A stretch of DNA of 64,000 bases from NCBI RefSeq assembly GCF_020906515.1, contig NC_085850.1, forward strand, positions 1,116,001-1,180,000, read 5' to 3'. The notes beneath the pieces were generated by a model. The model was not told the origin of the DNA. It searched no databases and saw only the letters and a program-made list of their open reading frames with translations. The translations under genes were made by a program, and so were the position numbers. This DNA comes from Vanrija pseudolonga. Lineage: Eukaryota; Basidiomycota; Tremellomycetes; Trichosporonales; Trichosporonaceae. This document shows, in pieces, positions 22,592 to 33,715 of this stretch; the first letter of the stretch is position 1, and every line of letters begins with the position of its first letter.

Positions 22592-24835
22592 TTACAATCC
22601 CATCATGCCGCCAAACCCAGAGCTGTACGCCATCGGCTTGATGTCGGGGTGCGGAACCGCCGTAAACTGGTGGTACGACAGCTGTCCGTCCGCCTGCATC
22701 TTGACATACGCCGCCTGGTTGCCCGTCGAGTCGCAGTAGTTGGGGCAGCTAAACGTCGTGATGCACAGCCCGTCGTGCTCGATCGCGTAGCCGTCCTGGC
22801 GCACCTCGTGCGAGCGGATGACCGCCGTGATCTTGTTGAGCTCGCACCACCGCCGTGTGACGTCGGGACCGAAACCGAGGCCGACACCACGCTTCGAAGG
22901 CCCGCGGCCAACCTGCTCCTGCGGGTCGGTCCACAGCAGCTCGCACATTAATCCCTCCTGACCTGGCTGGCGGCCGAAACGGTCAATCTTCTTGACCTCG
23001 TCGAGCAGAACGCCGTCCTGGCTGACGGGTGGTCCGCCGTGCACGACAAAGTATCGCTTCTTGCCCTCGTACAGGATCGCAGGCTGCGAGCCCTCCGACT
23101 TGAGGCTCGACGGCGCCTGCGACGCCTCGAGCAGCGTAGCGAGGGGAACTGGTCATGCGTCAGCGATAGGTAGCAACCCACACCATCTCCCCACCACACT
23201 TACGCGACGTGAACACATCGGCAAACAACTTGTACGTCATCTCGCCGTGCTTGGCCTTGCACTCGCCCTCAAAGCCGTACACCTTGTTCATGTCGTTTGT
23301 CTCATGATTGCCACGGTTGAGGAAGACACAGTTGGGGTACAGCCACTTGTAGGCAAACAGCGTAAGGACGACCTCGACCGACCAAGAACCACGGTCCACA
23401 AAGTCGCCGTTGAACACAATCATGTGGTCCTCGGACGGAGGCTTGATGATGGAAAGCAGGTTGCACAGGTCATAGAATTGGCCGTGGGCTGATGCCGTGT
23501 CAGTGTCGCCGCGCTCGATGACTACCACCTCAAAGACTCACTGTCACCGACAATGTCACAGGTCACTCCCTCAGGCACCGTGACTTCGACCAAGCTGGGT
23601 TCGGCCGACACGATGGCATTGACGCCAAGGATAATCTCCCACACGACACGCTTCGGGAGCTTGCCACCGTCCTTGAAGAACTGGACCATGGACTCGACAA
23701 ACTCCTTTGTTGGCGTGTACCGTGCCGCCGGGTCCTCGGGGACAATGGGCAGAGGCGTGTTGTCCGGGCGTCCTGGGTCGAGCGGGCACGCACCCTGCTG
23801 GATGGCAGTGATGCAGCGCTGCGACGCCGTCTCGGTCTCGCCGACGCTGATCGCCTGTGAGAAGCGTCAGCATGTGATGGTATGCTTGGGGGTGGCGCGG
23901 GCCGGCAGACGCTCAGGCCCCCTGGCGGCGTCATGGAGTCCCGCCCCATCTAGGTCGGTCGCCCGACTACTCGCGTGGCCACTGGCTGGCTTTCCCCCCA
24001 TCACACTACCACACTCACCTTCTCAAACTCTATCCTGCGAACGAGCTTGACCGTGGCGTTGAGCTGCTCGCGGATGACGCGGTTGCTAGGCTCGATAACG
24101 AGCGCCTTCTTAAAGTCGGGGACCGCGTCACCCGGCCTCATGATGGCAAGCGAGCTCACACCCCTCCGGTAGTATGCCTTTGCGTAGTCTGGGTTGATCT
24201 CAATGGCCTTGGTGGCGTCGGCGATGGCAGCTCCGTGTTCCTCCATCTTGCCCTTGGACATTGCCCGGTTGTTCCAAAATGTTGCGTCGTGAGGGTTGAG
24301 AGCAATCGCCTCGGTGTACAGCTCGATGGAGCGCGCAAAGTCTTTTGCGCCAAACGCCTTGTTCGCCAGAGTCTTCAGCTCGAGCGCGCCAGCCCGGTCC
24401 GCGTCTGTGACCTCGCGCGTCTCGTCAACTTCCGACTCGAGCTCTCCATCAGATGACACTGTGCTTTGGTCAGCGGCGAGTCGGGGAAAGTGCGGCAGAG
24501 GTGGAGTGTGTGTGCTGGTGTTGTTTTGCTCTGCTCTAACTTGCTCTGGCAAAGGGGGGAAGGCGGCTGCTGCGCGCTGGCACACGTCCACAAGCCACCC
24601 CTCGCGCACACACACGCGTGCGAGCGTACACGTTACACGCCTCACGCGACCACCTCGACGGCCACTCACACGACAGGCCAGCGAGCGACCGGGCCGAGAG
24701 CATCGGGGAAGGGAAGGGCGTAATGTCGTCGTCGAACGGCGGGGAAGCGGCCGACGACGAGCTCGACGACGTCGCGGGTGACGCCTTGCCCATCGCCGCA
24801 GCTACCGAAGCGTGCAGATCCGAGTCCTGAGTCAT
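22592..24835 (-). CDS. PPT1: Serine/threonine protein phosphatase 5 with TPR domain
   Basis: PP5/Ppt1 is an Hsp90-associated phosphatase that dephosphorylates Hsp90, its cochaperones and clients. Five exons (24670-24835, 24019-24458, 23542-23854, 23204-23488, 22592-23148) give 586 residues. A Ser-rich N-terminal extension precedes three TPR repeats, roughly residues 70-190 (LANKAFGAKDFARSIELYTE, FWNNRAMSK, AYYRRGVSS). The phosphatase domain holds all metal and catalytic motifs: GDTHGQ near 305-310, GDFVDRG near 334-340, RGNHE near 365-369, then HGG, CELLWTDP, RSHE and FSCPNYCD. The C terminus GGMMGL is short. Introns are short except 23855-24018 (164 nt). The gene diverges from PTM1 across a 718-bp shared upstream region. 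Confidence 0.95.
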
Positions 24836-25553
24836 TGTTGGTGGTGTGGACAATGGAACAAACACGACGGGCGGAAGCTGGGCAAAAGTTGAAAAGCGAC
24901 GTAACAAGGCACCACCCGGTGTGGGTGAGTGGAGACGGGGTGATCGTCGACACCTTTCCATCGTGTTCAGCGAGCCATTGTGGTGGAGAGCTGCGATTCA
25001 AACTGTGCACTGCCATATTCTGCATCACTCCTGGGTCGCATTCGCGAGGGTCTGTCTGCATCAGAGCATTCTTATCGTACTACAACAACAATGGGGGTGG
25101 TGGACACTGGCGCCATTAGAAGTGAGTTTGTAATGTGACTAGCAACAATGTTGTAATGTTTCCAACCAGTCATTTGGACGACGCGTGTTCGCTTATCAGT
25201 CCATTAACAATAGTGGTGATTTCTAATCCCCATTAGCCTTCATTCGGCGCGTCCTAATCCCCATTCCATCCAATACGCCATTTGCATCATCCCACGTGGC
25301 AACATTCCGGCTTGGCTGCGCGCCTCGTCGTCGACGCGGGACGCTGCTGCCAGGCTTGGTACCTTGTCATCGATCATCACCATTCACTCGACGTGCCCAT
25401 CGAGTCTCGTCTCGCTCATCGCACACTCTGGTCCTCGGCGCACACTCACAGCTGCAGCAGAGGTATCACAGCTCCCGCCACTCCAAAACAGCAGCCCGCG
25501 GTTGCGTCTAGTCGTCACCAGCTCAACTTCAACCCCGGCGCCAACGCGACACA
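24836..25553. promoter_or_regulatory. Shared divergent promoter region of PPT1 and PTM1
   Basis: This 718-bp region lies between two divergent start codons. Bases 25095-25270 are clearly more AT-rich than their surroundings and carry the CTAATCCCCATT direct repeat listed separately. It probably contains both core promoters. Confidence 0.5.
25223..25265 (+). repeat. Direct repeat of CTAATCCCCATT, 31-bp period
   Basis: The 12-mer CTAATCCCCATT occurs at 25223-25234 and exactly again at 25254-25265 in the AT-rich part of the PPT1/PTM1 divergent region. Related CCATTAG or CCATTAAC words lie nearby. Three-helical-turn spacing would suit paired factor binding; that is inference. Confidence 0.7.
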
Positions 25554-27899
25554 ATGAGGCTCTCACTCCCGATCGCAGCCTTGGGAGCGTTGGGCATGGC
25601 GAGCAGTGCCCTCGCTTACAAGAGTGAGTGATGTTCAATCCACTGTGTCATCACTAACGCCCCAGCCAAAATCAAAGACACGGACGAGTTCCGTGAGGTA
25701 TGCACCGGCATGTACGGCGGCAAGGACGCGTTCGTCGAGGGTAGGTCGTGGTGGCTCAACGCCGCGCGCTGACAACCAGTATCGTTTGACGGCTCCTCCG
25801 AGGGGCAGGTCTCGCTCGTCATCTACGAGTGGGAGGACGCAGGCTTCCTCGGCGCGCACGAGAACGGCAAGGACACGCTCGTTGACCACCCAGTGCGTAG
25901 TAGTCGCCACGCAGCACGCAGAAGCTAGTGCATTTTCTGACCCTGCAGAAAACGTACATCTGTACGACGTCGGCCTTGGGCAACGGTCTGTGTACCACTG
26001 ATCAGCTGGGCCAGTTCATCATCACGCTCCCGCCTGGACGCACTATCAACTCGACGTCCATCTTCACCGCCGCCGTCAAGTTTGACTCGCCGCCGCCGGG
26101 TAGCAACAGTACCAAGCGTGCGGGCGGGAAGTGGCCGCCAGAGGCCTTGGCCGACCAGGACAAGGATAAGAACGATGCTGAGGCCGAGTCGGACATTGGT
26201 GACCCGCCCGCCAACGGCGGCCACTTGAGCGGGCCGGCAGAGCATGCTCCGCAGGCCACGCAGGATGACGACCCGACGCCGTCGACGCCAGAGGTCCACA
26301 AGCCTGTCGACGACGAGTTTGCCTCCAAGCCCCAGACCCAGACTCAGACCGGCGGGTCCTCTGGGAGCGGCGGGGCCGGCGGCAGCATGGTGTACATGGC
26401 GCCCATCCACTACCTCGTCCCCAAGACGGGCTACTACTGCGTCGGCGTGGTGCCCATCACCCTGGTGAGCCACGACCGCAGGGTCGAGGAGCGCCAGAAG
26501 AGCAACGTCCACGGCGCGTACAGCGGCGAGGTTCTCTTCCGCAACCAGTTCCAGGGCGAGCTCCCCGCGTCCGAGTACCCCAAGATTGGCGTAAGTGTTG
26601 TGGTGGCAAGCGAGTTCAGCGCTAACGTCCGCGCAGTTCTACGGCTTCCTGTCCATCGTCTATGTCCTCCTCGCGATCGGCTGGGGCATCCTCTGCGCCA
26701 AGCACTATCATGAGCTGCTGCCAATGCAGTACTACATCTCGGGCACGATCGTCTTCCTCGTGATCGAGATGCTTGCGCTGTTCGCGTACTACCGCTTCAT
26801 CAACAAGCACGGCCAGGGTGGCGGAAGCACGGCGTTCTTGATCCTCATCTCGGTGCTCAACGCCGCACGCAACTCGCTGTCCTTCTTCCTCCTGCTCATT
26901 GTCGCCATGGGCCTGTCAGTGGTCACCCCGTCGCTTGGCACGGTCATGCACCGGGTGTGGCTCCTCACCGGCTTCCACTTTGTCTTTGGGGGTGAGCTGG
27001 ACTCGGACGGAAGCAAGCTGACACTGCAGTCATGTACGCCGTCGGCACCGTCAAGGTCCAGATTGACAGCGCGGCGCTCATCATGGTCATCATGTTCATC
27101 TTCCCGCTGGCCCTCACGCTCACCGCGTTCCTCATGTGGATTATCATCAGCCTGAATGGTGGGTGACCGAATCGTATGGGACTGACCACCAGGCACCATC
27201 CTGCACCTCCAGCAGCGCAAGCAAAACTTCAAGCTGTCCATGTTCCAGAACCTGTGGCGGATTCTCATCATGGCTGTGATTGCCGTCGCGGCCTTCTTTG
27301 TCATCTCGTCCATCTCGCTTTCCAACCGTCTCGACGAGGACTATGCGCCTAGGACTTGGAAGTACCGCTGGGTGCTGCTGGACGCGTCGCTTGCGCTCAT
27401 CTACCTCGCCGTGTTTGCGTCCATTGCGTGGCTCTGGCGTCCGACCGAGAACAATGTTCGGTTCGCAATGTCGACCGAGCTGGCGCAGGACGAGGCGGAT
27501 GCCGAGGACTATGAGATTGACGCCTTGGCTCAGCACCGGCCCGAGGGGCTGTCGCTCGAGCCGGACAGCGAGTACCAGCACATCCACGGCGAGCCGGGCA
27601 CCGAGGACGAGCGCAAGCGGCTGTACGATGGCCCGTCGGCGAGCGGCGGCGGTGGTGGAGCCCGCCGCGAGATCCACGACGACAATGTCGTGTTTGCCAT
27701 GGGCGACGACTCGGACGACAGCGACGACGATGACCACGAGGGGACTCACCTCAAGAAGGCGGGCGAGCGCGAGCGCGACCGCAGCCACAGCGGCCAGTCG
27801 AGCCGCCGTTCGAGCGGCAGTGCCGGGCGCTTCCGTGACAGCGTGAGCGTGGAGGAGGAGGAGGTGGAGGTGCGGCGGCCAAAGGACAAGGCGGATTAG
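25554..27899 (+). CDS. PTM1: PTM1-like lung seven-transmembrane receptor-family protein
   Basis: This is a Golgi/endosome-type membrane protein of the LU7TM family; its molecular role in yeasts is poorly known. Seven exons (25554-25623, 25666-25740, 25780-25892, 25949-26590, 26637-26991, 27030-27158, 27193-27899) give 696 residues. A signal peptide covers residues 1-21, ending SSALA. A lumenal domain of about 280 residues has Cys pairs (VCTGMYGG, YICTTSALGNGLC) and a variable acidic, Gln/Thr-rich insert. From about residue 301 come seven helices, including FYGFLSIVYVLLAIGW, MQYYISG, NAARNSLSFFLLLIVAMG and GTVKVQID. The tail (from about 565) is acidic and Ser/Arg-rich, as expected for sorting signals. 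Intron 6 is only 34 nt, near the lower splicing limit. Confidence 0.9.
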
Positions 27900-28522
27900 G
27901 AGTGTCGTTGGCGTGTCGTAGGAGGAGGCGTAGCTTGAATACCATCTGCATGCACATAGAGTTTGGCTTGGTGTGGGTGCAAGGGGCACATGCTGCCGAT
28001 AGTCACTGCGCTGCGGATGGAAATAGTCGCTATCAATCGGGATGGCAGTCGTCGTCGACGTCTACCACTCACTGCATAGCCCACACGCCCGTCCACACGG
28101 CCGTCCACAAATGCCTCAGGGGCAGCCCTGGAGAAGCTTCGAAAAGTTCGAAACCCCCGTCGCAGGGGATAATGCCTCGTTGGGCTGCGCGAGAATTGTG
28201 GTCTTGGCATTCGGAACAGGGGGCGAGTTGACCCGGTGGCGGTCGCAGTTGACCCGTTAGAAAGGCCATGGCTATCACGGCGACGCGACAACCAGGCGAG
28301 GGGAGCGACGGCGAGAGCGCGACCGGCTGCGTTTCGGCGGTGTGAAGAACCAAGAACCAGTCAGTGGGAAGCGTGGCGCGTGCCAAGGCGGGTCGTGCAG
28401 CAACAGCCGTTGGTTCTCTGAGCGGTGACCGGGCAGGAAGGATACTTAAGCTCGCCGGTCGTCAAGAGGAAGCACTCATCGTGCAAACTCCCCCAGCTAC
28501 TCGCCCACCCCCACCCGGCACA
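27900..28522. promoter_or_regulatory. PTM1 3' side and copper transporter promoter
   Basis: These 623 bases contain no gene. The stretch before the Ctr start should hold its copper-responsive promoter, but I see no unambiguous Cuf1/Mac1-type motif cluster. Confidence 0.4.
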
Positions 28523-29287
28523 ATGAACTACCTCGCTCAGGCCGCGCGCCACGCCGGACACGACGACATGGCCGGCATGAACATGACTGCCACGGCGACG
28601 GCTTCGGCGGCCATGTCGTCCGCGACCGCGGCTATGAGCCACGGCGACCATGGCGGTATGGGCGGCAACGCGTGCAAGAGTGAGTCGGCGTGTGGTCGTT
28701 GAGGGTCCCAACCTTGTGCCGGGGACATACCTCCCGTCCTCCTCACCTCCTCTTCACCTCCTCTTCCTCCTCCCCTCCCCCTCTCACAGCCCACTAACAC
28801 CCCCAGTCTCGATGCTCTGGAACTGGAACACCGTCGACGCGTGCTTCCTCTCCTCGACATGGCACGTGACCTCGAAAGCCATGTTCGGCGGCTCGGTCGT
28901 CGGCGTCTTCTTCCTGTGCATGGCGATCGAGGCGGTGCGCGCCGCCGCAAGGGCATACGACCGCAAGATTGTGGCCAGTCGCGTCGCCGCCGCCGTGGAA
29001 AAGGGCAACGGCGGGCCTGTTGGCTTGGTCCAGCCTACGCTGTTGCAGCAGCTTGTGCGCGCGCTGGCGTACGGGGTGCAGTTTACTGGTGCCTTCTTGG
29101 TGTAAGTGGCGCCGAGGAAGAGTGAGGGGACGCGCTGACGCCCGCCCGCAGCATGCTCCTCGGCATGTACTACAACGGCTTCATCCTCTTCGCCATCTTC
29201 CTCGGCCACACGGTCGGATACTTTGTCTTTGGGCGGGATACCGTCGCTGCCGGGTCCGAGCACACGAGCTCGGGGTGTGCGTGCTGA
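28523..29287 (+). CDS. Ctr-family high-affinity copper transporter
   Basis: This plasma-membrane or vacuolar trimeric copper(I) importer has three exons (28523-28679, 28807-29101, 29152-29287) and 195 residues. The N terminus carries Met/His copper-collecting motifs (MAGMNM, MSHGDHGGMGG). Helix 1 follows MLWNWNTVDACFLSSTWH. Helix 2 holds the pore motif MxxxM (MLLGM, residues 152-156) and helix 3 a GxxxG (GHTVG, 169-173). The C terminus CAC is a short metal-binding Cys motif. This matches the Ctr4/Ctr1 type of basidiomycete yeasts. Expression is normally induced by copper shortage through a Cuf1-type factor (family knowledge). Intron 1 (127 nt) has a long CT-rich tract. Confidence 0.92.
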
Positions 29288-30060
29288 GACGGCTGGCTGA
29301 AGGAGTGGGGCGGCACTGGCCAGAGGTCCTGGCACTTAGTGTATGATAGCGTGTCCCGAGTCGTGTCCCGAGTGTCCCGAGCTATATAAAATGTCTATCA
29401 CGACGAGATGCAGCAGTACAGCAGTGCGTGGTGACGGTGCCATGTCGCCACGAGGATCGGCGCGAGCGACAGGCCCCGCGCGCCGCTCAAGCGACTGACC
29501 ATCGGCTGACGTGAAACGGCCGACAACAACAGGCGCAACGCGCGACGGCGGACGCACGCAGCGCATGGTATGCATAAGCACAAGAGGAACGAGCAGCGCG
29601 TCGTGTGAGGAGGTCCATGTGGCCAGGGTACACGCTGCCATGACTGCTGCTGCGCCCGCCACACCCCACCCACCACCTCCACATCGGACCCCTCCGAGCC
29701 ACCGCAGCAACACGCTCTACCACCGCACATCTGCCCGCAGCCCTTTCTTTCCATGCAGCCAAAGCAGCCAGCTTGCAAAGCAAACAGCCGAGCAGTGCAT
29801 CGGTTACTCCTCGGCGCCGAGCCCCGAGCGCCGAAGCTTCTCCGAGGAGCGGTGCGTGTCTGTCGTCGTGGCAAACCAACACTGGCAGGGCGGGAGGTTG
29901 TCGGAAACCTGCCGAGATGTCTTGGCTGTTGCCGCGTCGAGGTCCCGCAGGCGGCGGGGCATCGTTTCCCCGCACACCGCTGGCTGGGTATTTGAGGAAG
30001 CTCCACCGACTTTCTTTGCCCTCCATCGACCACGACCCAGCCCCCGCCCCAGCCCCCAAG
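29288..30060. other. Intergenic between Ctr and acetyltransferase
   Basis: This 773-bp stretch holds a short tandem repeat and TATATAAAA at 29352-29391, then sequence with no coding character. It contains the acetyltransferase promoter, with no distinctive site near the ATG. Confidence 0.45.
29352..29381 (+). repeat. Three copies of TGTCCCGAG before a TATATAAAA
   Basis: TGTCCCGAG occurs at 29352-29360, 29364-29372 and 29373-29381, followed at 29383-29391 by TATATAAAA. It starts 65 bp past the Ctr stop codon, so it may mark the Ctr polyadenylation region or a promoter reading rightward. Confidence 0.7.
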
Positions 30061-30862
30061 ATGCCCTTCACACCCCCCGCCACTGCCCCCGCGCTGCGCG
30101 AAGGCGAGAGCTACGCCCAGCTCGAGGAGATGCTCGCCGGCCGGCCGTACATCGCGACCGACCCATACCTCGACCGCCTGCGCGTGCGCGGCTTCGAGAC
30201 GCTGTACGACATCAACCGCGAGCGCGACAACGGCAAGCGCATGGCCATGCTCAAGGAGTTTGTCGAGTGCCGCGGCGGCCCGCGCGACAAGGTGTGGATC
30301 GCCGCGCCGTTCACCTGTGAATATGTAAGTGTGGCGAGGCGCTGCGGCACTGAGCAGAGCTGTGGGGAGCGGCGAGATGCGCGAGCTGACACTGCGCAGG
30401 GCTTCAACGTCTCGCTCGGTGACGACGTGTGCTTTGGCCCCAACTGCACGCTGCTCGACGTCGCGCAGAGTGAGTAGTAGTGTGATGGCAGCTTGAAGCT
30501 CGCGCGCTGACGCGCGCTCCCGCCCAGTCCGTATCGGCGACCGCACCATGATCGGCGCCAACACGCAGTTCTACACCCCCGGCCACCCGCTCTCGCCCGA
30601 GGAGCGCGACGGCCTCAACGGCGCCGAGTGGGCTAAGCCCATCACGATCGGCAACGACGTCTGGATCGGCGGCGGCGCGATCATTCTCGGCGGCGTGACT
30701 GTCGGCGACGGCGTGACTATCGGCGCGGGCTCAGTCGTCACCAAGGACGTCGAGGCCCGCTGCGTCGTCGTCGGCAACCCCGCGCGCGTCATCAAGCGCG
30801 TGCCCCTGCCTGGGCAGGAGGCCGAGGCCGCCGCCAACGGCTACAAGAAGGAGAGCAAGTAG
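30061..30862 (+). CDS. Maltose/galactoside O-acetyltransferase-family protein
   Basis: This left-handed beta-helix (hexapeptide repeat) enzyme should transfer acetyl from acetyl-CoA to a sugar hydroxyl in the cytosol. Three exons (30061-30324, 30400-30469, 30528-30862) give 222 residues. The N-terminal Mac domain (residues 20-75) reads [20 protein letters not shown]. The helix repeats include [48 protein letters not shown] and [19 protein letters not shown]. The probable catalytic His is residue 131 in [18 protein letters not shown] is the standard end of the fold. The C-terminal tail is Lys/Glu-rich. Length fits the family. The natural acceptor in fungi is not known. Confidence 0.92.
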
Positions 30863-31106
30863 AGCACGTAGAGCCCGCCCTGGTAGAGAGCTAGAGATGA
30901 ACACTGTACCCCTGCACCCCTGCCCCTCGCGTACCCGCACATGTAACGACCAATGCATGCGTCCATACGGATGATGGAGCGGAACGCTGGCTGGACACGA
31001 GCCCGAGCCCTCGCGGCGGCGCGCAGCTGACGCGGACATGGAGGCGACAGAATGATGCATTTGACATGGCAAACCGTCGCGGTTTTGAGCGAGTGTAGGC
31101 AACGAC

Positions 31107-31942
31107 TTCTGGGGGGAGGGTTAGGGTTGAAGCCTTGGCGAGGGGTCGCGACCTCCGGCCGGCCGCTCCACTCACAAATGTCGTCAATCTCAGCCTCCTC
31201 GAACTCGACGCCGCCCTCCTCGTCAGAGACGCCACCCTCCTCGGCAGCCTCGTTGATCTGGAAGTCCGACTTGAGCTCGCCGTACGTCTTGAGGTTACGC
31301 GCCTCGTCGGGCGTGTAGCGGTGGATAACGTCGGCCTTGTCATCCTGGAACTCGCGGAGCGAGAGGAGGATGATGTCGCCGGCAGTGATCCAGACCTGGG
31401 GTGTGTGTGAGTCGGGTCCAGGGCGTTTCGTTGGGTGACACGGTCGGCGGGACTGTGAAGCTTGCTTCTACCGCCGCCGCCGGCCCACAACCATCACACC
31501 CCAACCCACCTTCTTGCGCATCTGGCCACGGATCTGGCCAAGACGGGTCTCGCCGTCCTGGCACTTGGCCTCTAACCTGCCGTTACCGAGCATCTTGACG
31601 ACCTGAGCGTACTCTGGGGTCCGTGTTAAAAGGTTCGCTCATACGCATACGGGCTTGATGGTGCCTGCACTGTGCAGCAAGCACTGTGCTACACCACACC
31701 GCTGCACCCACCCTGGCCATCCTCCTTGAAGACAAGCTCGCGCTTCTCGTCGTTTCCGTCGTTCTTTCCCCTCCTACGGTTCTTGCCACCCTGTTTGACG
31801 CGAGTCAGCATGTCGTCTGAGCGGTTTGCGCCGCCGCCGCCGTCGGCGTCTTGCTCTCGATTCGCACCTTTCCCTTAGCCTGTGGATGTGTCAGCGTTGT
31901 CGTCGGTCAACGGGGGTGATCGCCTGCACGCACCTTGGGCAT
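31107..31942 (-). CDS. TIF11: Translation initiation factor eIF1A
   Basis: eIF1A binds the A site of the 40S subunit and promotes scanning and start-codon choice. Six exons (31934-31942, 31868-31879, 31712-31790, 31510-31613, 31176-31395, 31107-31108) give 141 residues: [17 protein letters not shown], then [20 protein letters not shown] and the OB fold ([40 protein letters not shown]). The acidic tail ends IDDI. This matches eIF1A throughout. Exons 1 and 2 are 9 and 12 nt, and their joins restore the conserved basic N terminus. The last intron (31109-31175) has a GTGAGT donor and a CCCTAACCC branch region, and it splits the stop codon T|AA. Unspliced reading there would add unrelated sequence. 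The gene diverges from the RING gene 427 bp away. Confidence 0.93.
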
Positions 31943-32369
31943 TGTGAGTGATTGTTTTGTAAAGTGATAGGGGAAGAAGGGAAGGTCGAGACGACTTTTG
32001 TGGGTTGAAACAATGCGGGCTGCCTGGCTGGCTGGCTGGCGCGCGCAGGCTGGAGCAGTGCCGCCTGCTGCAGTGGTGGATTCCACTCGTTACACCACAC
32101 CGTTACACTCAGTCGAAAATCGAAAAGAATTAGGCCCGCGTCATCCGGACCCGAATTAGGCTTGCGTCACTCATCCCACCCACCCGCCCACTCACCCACT
32201 CCGCGCACCGGCCCCTGGGCGTCACTATCACGCTGCCTGCTGCTGATTGTTGTGCACCACCCACCCCAGGCCGGCGGTCACTCGGGTCCTTGCAGTCCAC
32301 ACACCTTCCCTCCACCGTCCGCCGCGATCCACCCTCACTTTGACTTGACTCTCTTACTCTTCTCTCGCC
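31943..32369. promoter_or_regulatory. Shared divergent promoter of eIF1A and the RING protein
   Basis: These 427 bases lie between divergent start codons. The stretch includes GGCTGGCTGGC-type repeats near 32025-32040 and a CT-rich run just before the RING start. No TATA box is seen. Confidence 0.45.
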
Positions 32370-33715
32370 ATGCCAGATAACAAGGCATCGGCGTCACCGC
32401 CCCCAAATCCAAATCCACCTTGGGGCTCGGCACCTACATTAGCAAACCTCGAACTAGAACCTCGTCTCCGTCTACGCGACGGCTCCCACTCGTCGGCCTC
32501 GACGCGTTCCTCAATGCGCCCAGCCTCAAGGTCACGCGGGGGCTCCCGCCAGCGCCGTGGCTCGACAAGGAGTGAAGGCCTAGACTCTGTCGTCTCCTCC
32601 GAGTCCACAGACATGCCCGCCGCGACCAACACCACCGCCGCCGCCGCCAACGCCGATCCGAGGTCAACGCGTCGGCTTCCTCGGCTCAACAGTCGCCCGC
32701 GTCGCCCAACACCAGAGCGGCAAGACAACGACTCGAGCAGCGAAGACGAGCCCCTCGCCCTCAGCAGGTCAAGGTCACCTGTGAAGCGGTCGGCCACCGC
32801 TCGTCATACAGAGGTCATCGGTAGCTCCTCGTCGTCGTCATCACCCGACAGCGGAGCGGCCAGAAGATTCACGGCTGCGGAGAAGGGCAAGGGCCGTGCG
32901 GCACCTCCGTCTCCGACGCCCATCGAGGTCGAGTCGGATAGCGACGACAGTCCACTGCTGGCCGACGAGAGTATCCAGTTTATCAAGCAGCAAGCCCCCT
33001 CTCCGCTTCCAGTCGAGGACGAGGTGGAGAGTGTCATTGGCGAGGACGAAGCCATAACGGCGTACAGTGGGTCTAAAGCGTTGTCGCCCAGCTGACGTCT
33101 AGACTGCCCAGTGTGCTTCTCAGCGCCCACCGCGCCAGCCCTTACCCCTTGGTGAGTCTGTCCTTCGTGCTCGTTGCTGACATTACCCCAGCGGTCACGT
33201 GCTTTGTTACTCGTGCCTCCACTCCTCTCTCGTCGCGGCCATCGGCCGCAACCAGAACCCATATGTCGTCCCGCAACCAGCCCGTGGAGGCCGTGGTCGT
33301 GGACGCGGACGTGGAGGTCGCGGTGGCGGTCGTGGTGGTCATCAAGTTCAGCCGACAGAGTGGGACACCGACTCGCTGCGCGAAGCGGTCACCACCCAGG
33401 CCGACTCGATGCTCCGCAACCAGATTCAAGCCAACGGGACGGTTGGTGAGGACGCCGAGGCCATATTTAACGTCCAGAGAGAGGAAAGAGGCGAAGCTCG
33501 AATCGAACACCCACTCAAGGGCCTGTGGCAGGTGCAGGGGTCTTGGGTCATCGAGGGCGAATGTCCAGTGAGTTGGCGGAGGTTGTGAGGGGGCCGAGCT
33601 AACTCTCCAGGTCTGTCGCGAGCGTATCCCAGGTGGTCTCGGTCCCATCGGCTCTGGTATCGGCGGTGTCATCCTCCTCGAAGCCATGGTCCGCCATGCT
33701 GGCGACCTCGTTTGA
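32370..33715 (+). CDS. RING-finger protein with a long RGG-rich insert inside the RING
   Basis: Four exons (32370-33066, 33103-33151, 33192-33567, 33611-33715) give 408 residues. Residues 1-230 are disordered, rich in Ser, Arg and Pro, with an acidic stretch (IEVESDSDDSPLLADESIQF) that could include a SUMO-interacting motif. The C3HC4 RING ligands are all present: CPVC (234-237), CGH (249-251), C254, C257 and, after 115 residues, CPVC (373-376). The insert between the sixth and seventh ligands contains GGRGRGRGRGGRGGGRGG. The protein is probably an E3 ubiquitin ligase, perhaps RNA-associated or SUMO-targeted; both extras are inference. The joins at both introns inside the RING restore zinc ligands, which supports the model. 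Confidence 0.82.

Noticed and set aside
31142-31175. eIF1A continuing past IDDI without splicing
   Set aside because: Unspliced sequence adds Cys-Glu-Trp and unrelated Arg/Pro-rich residues. The GTGAGT donor and CTAAC-type branch point support splicing to a TAA stop.
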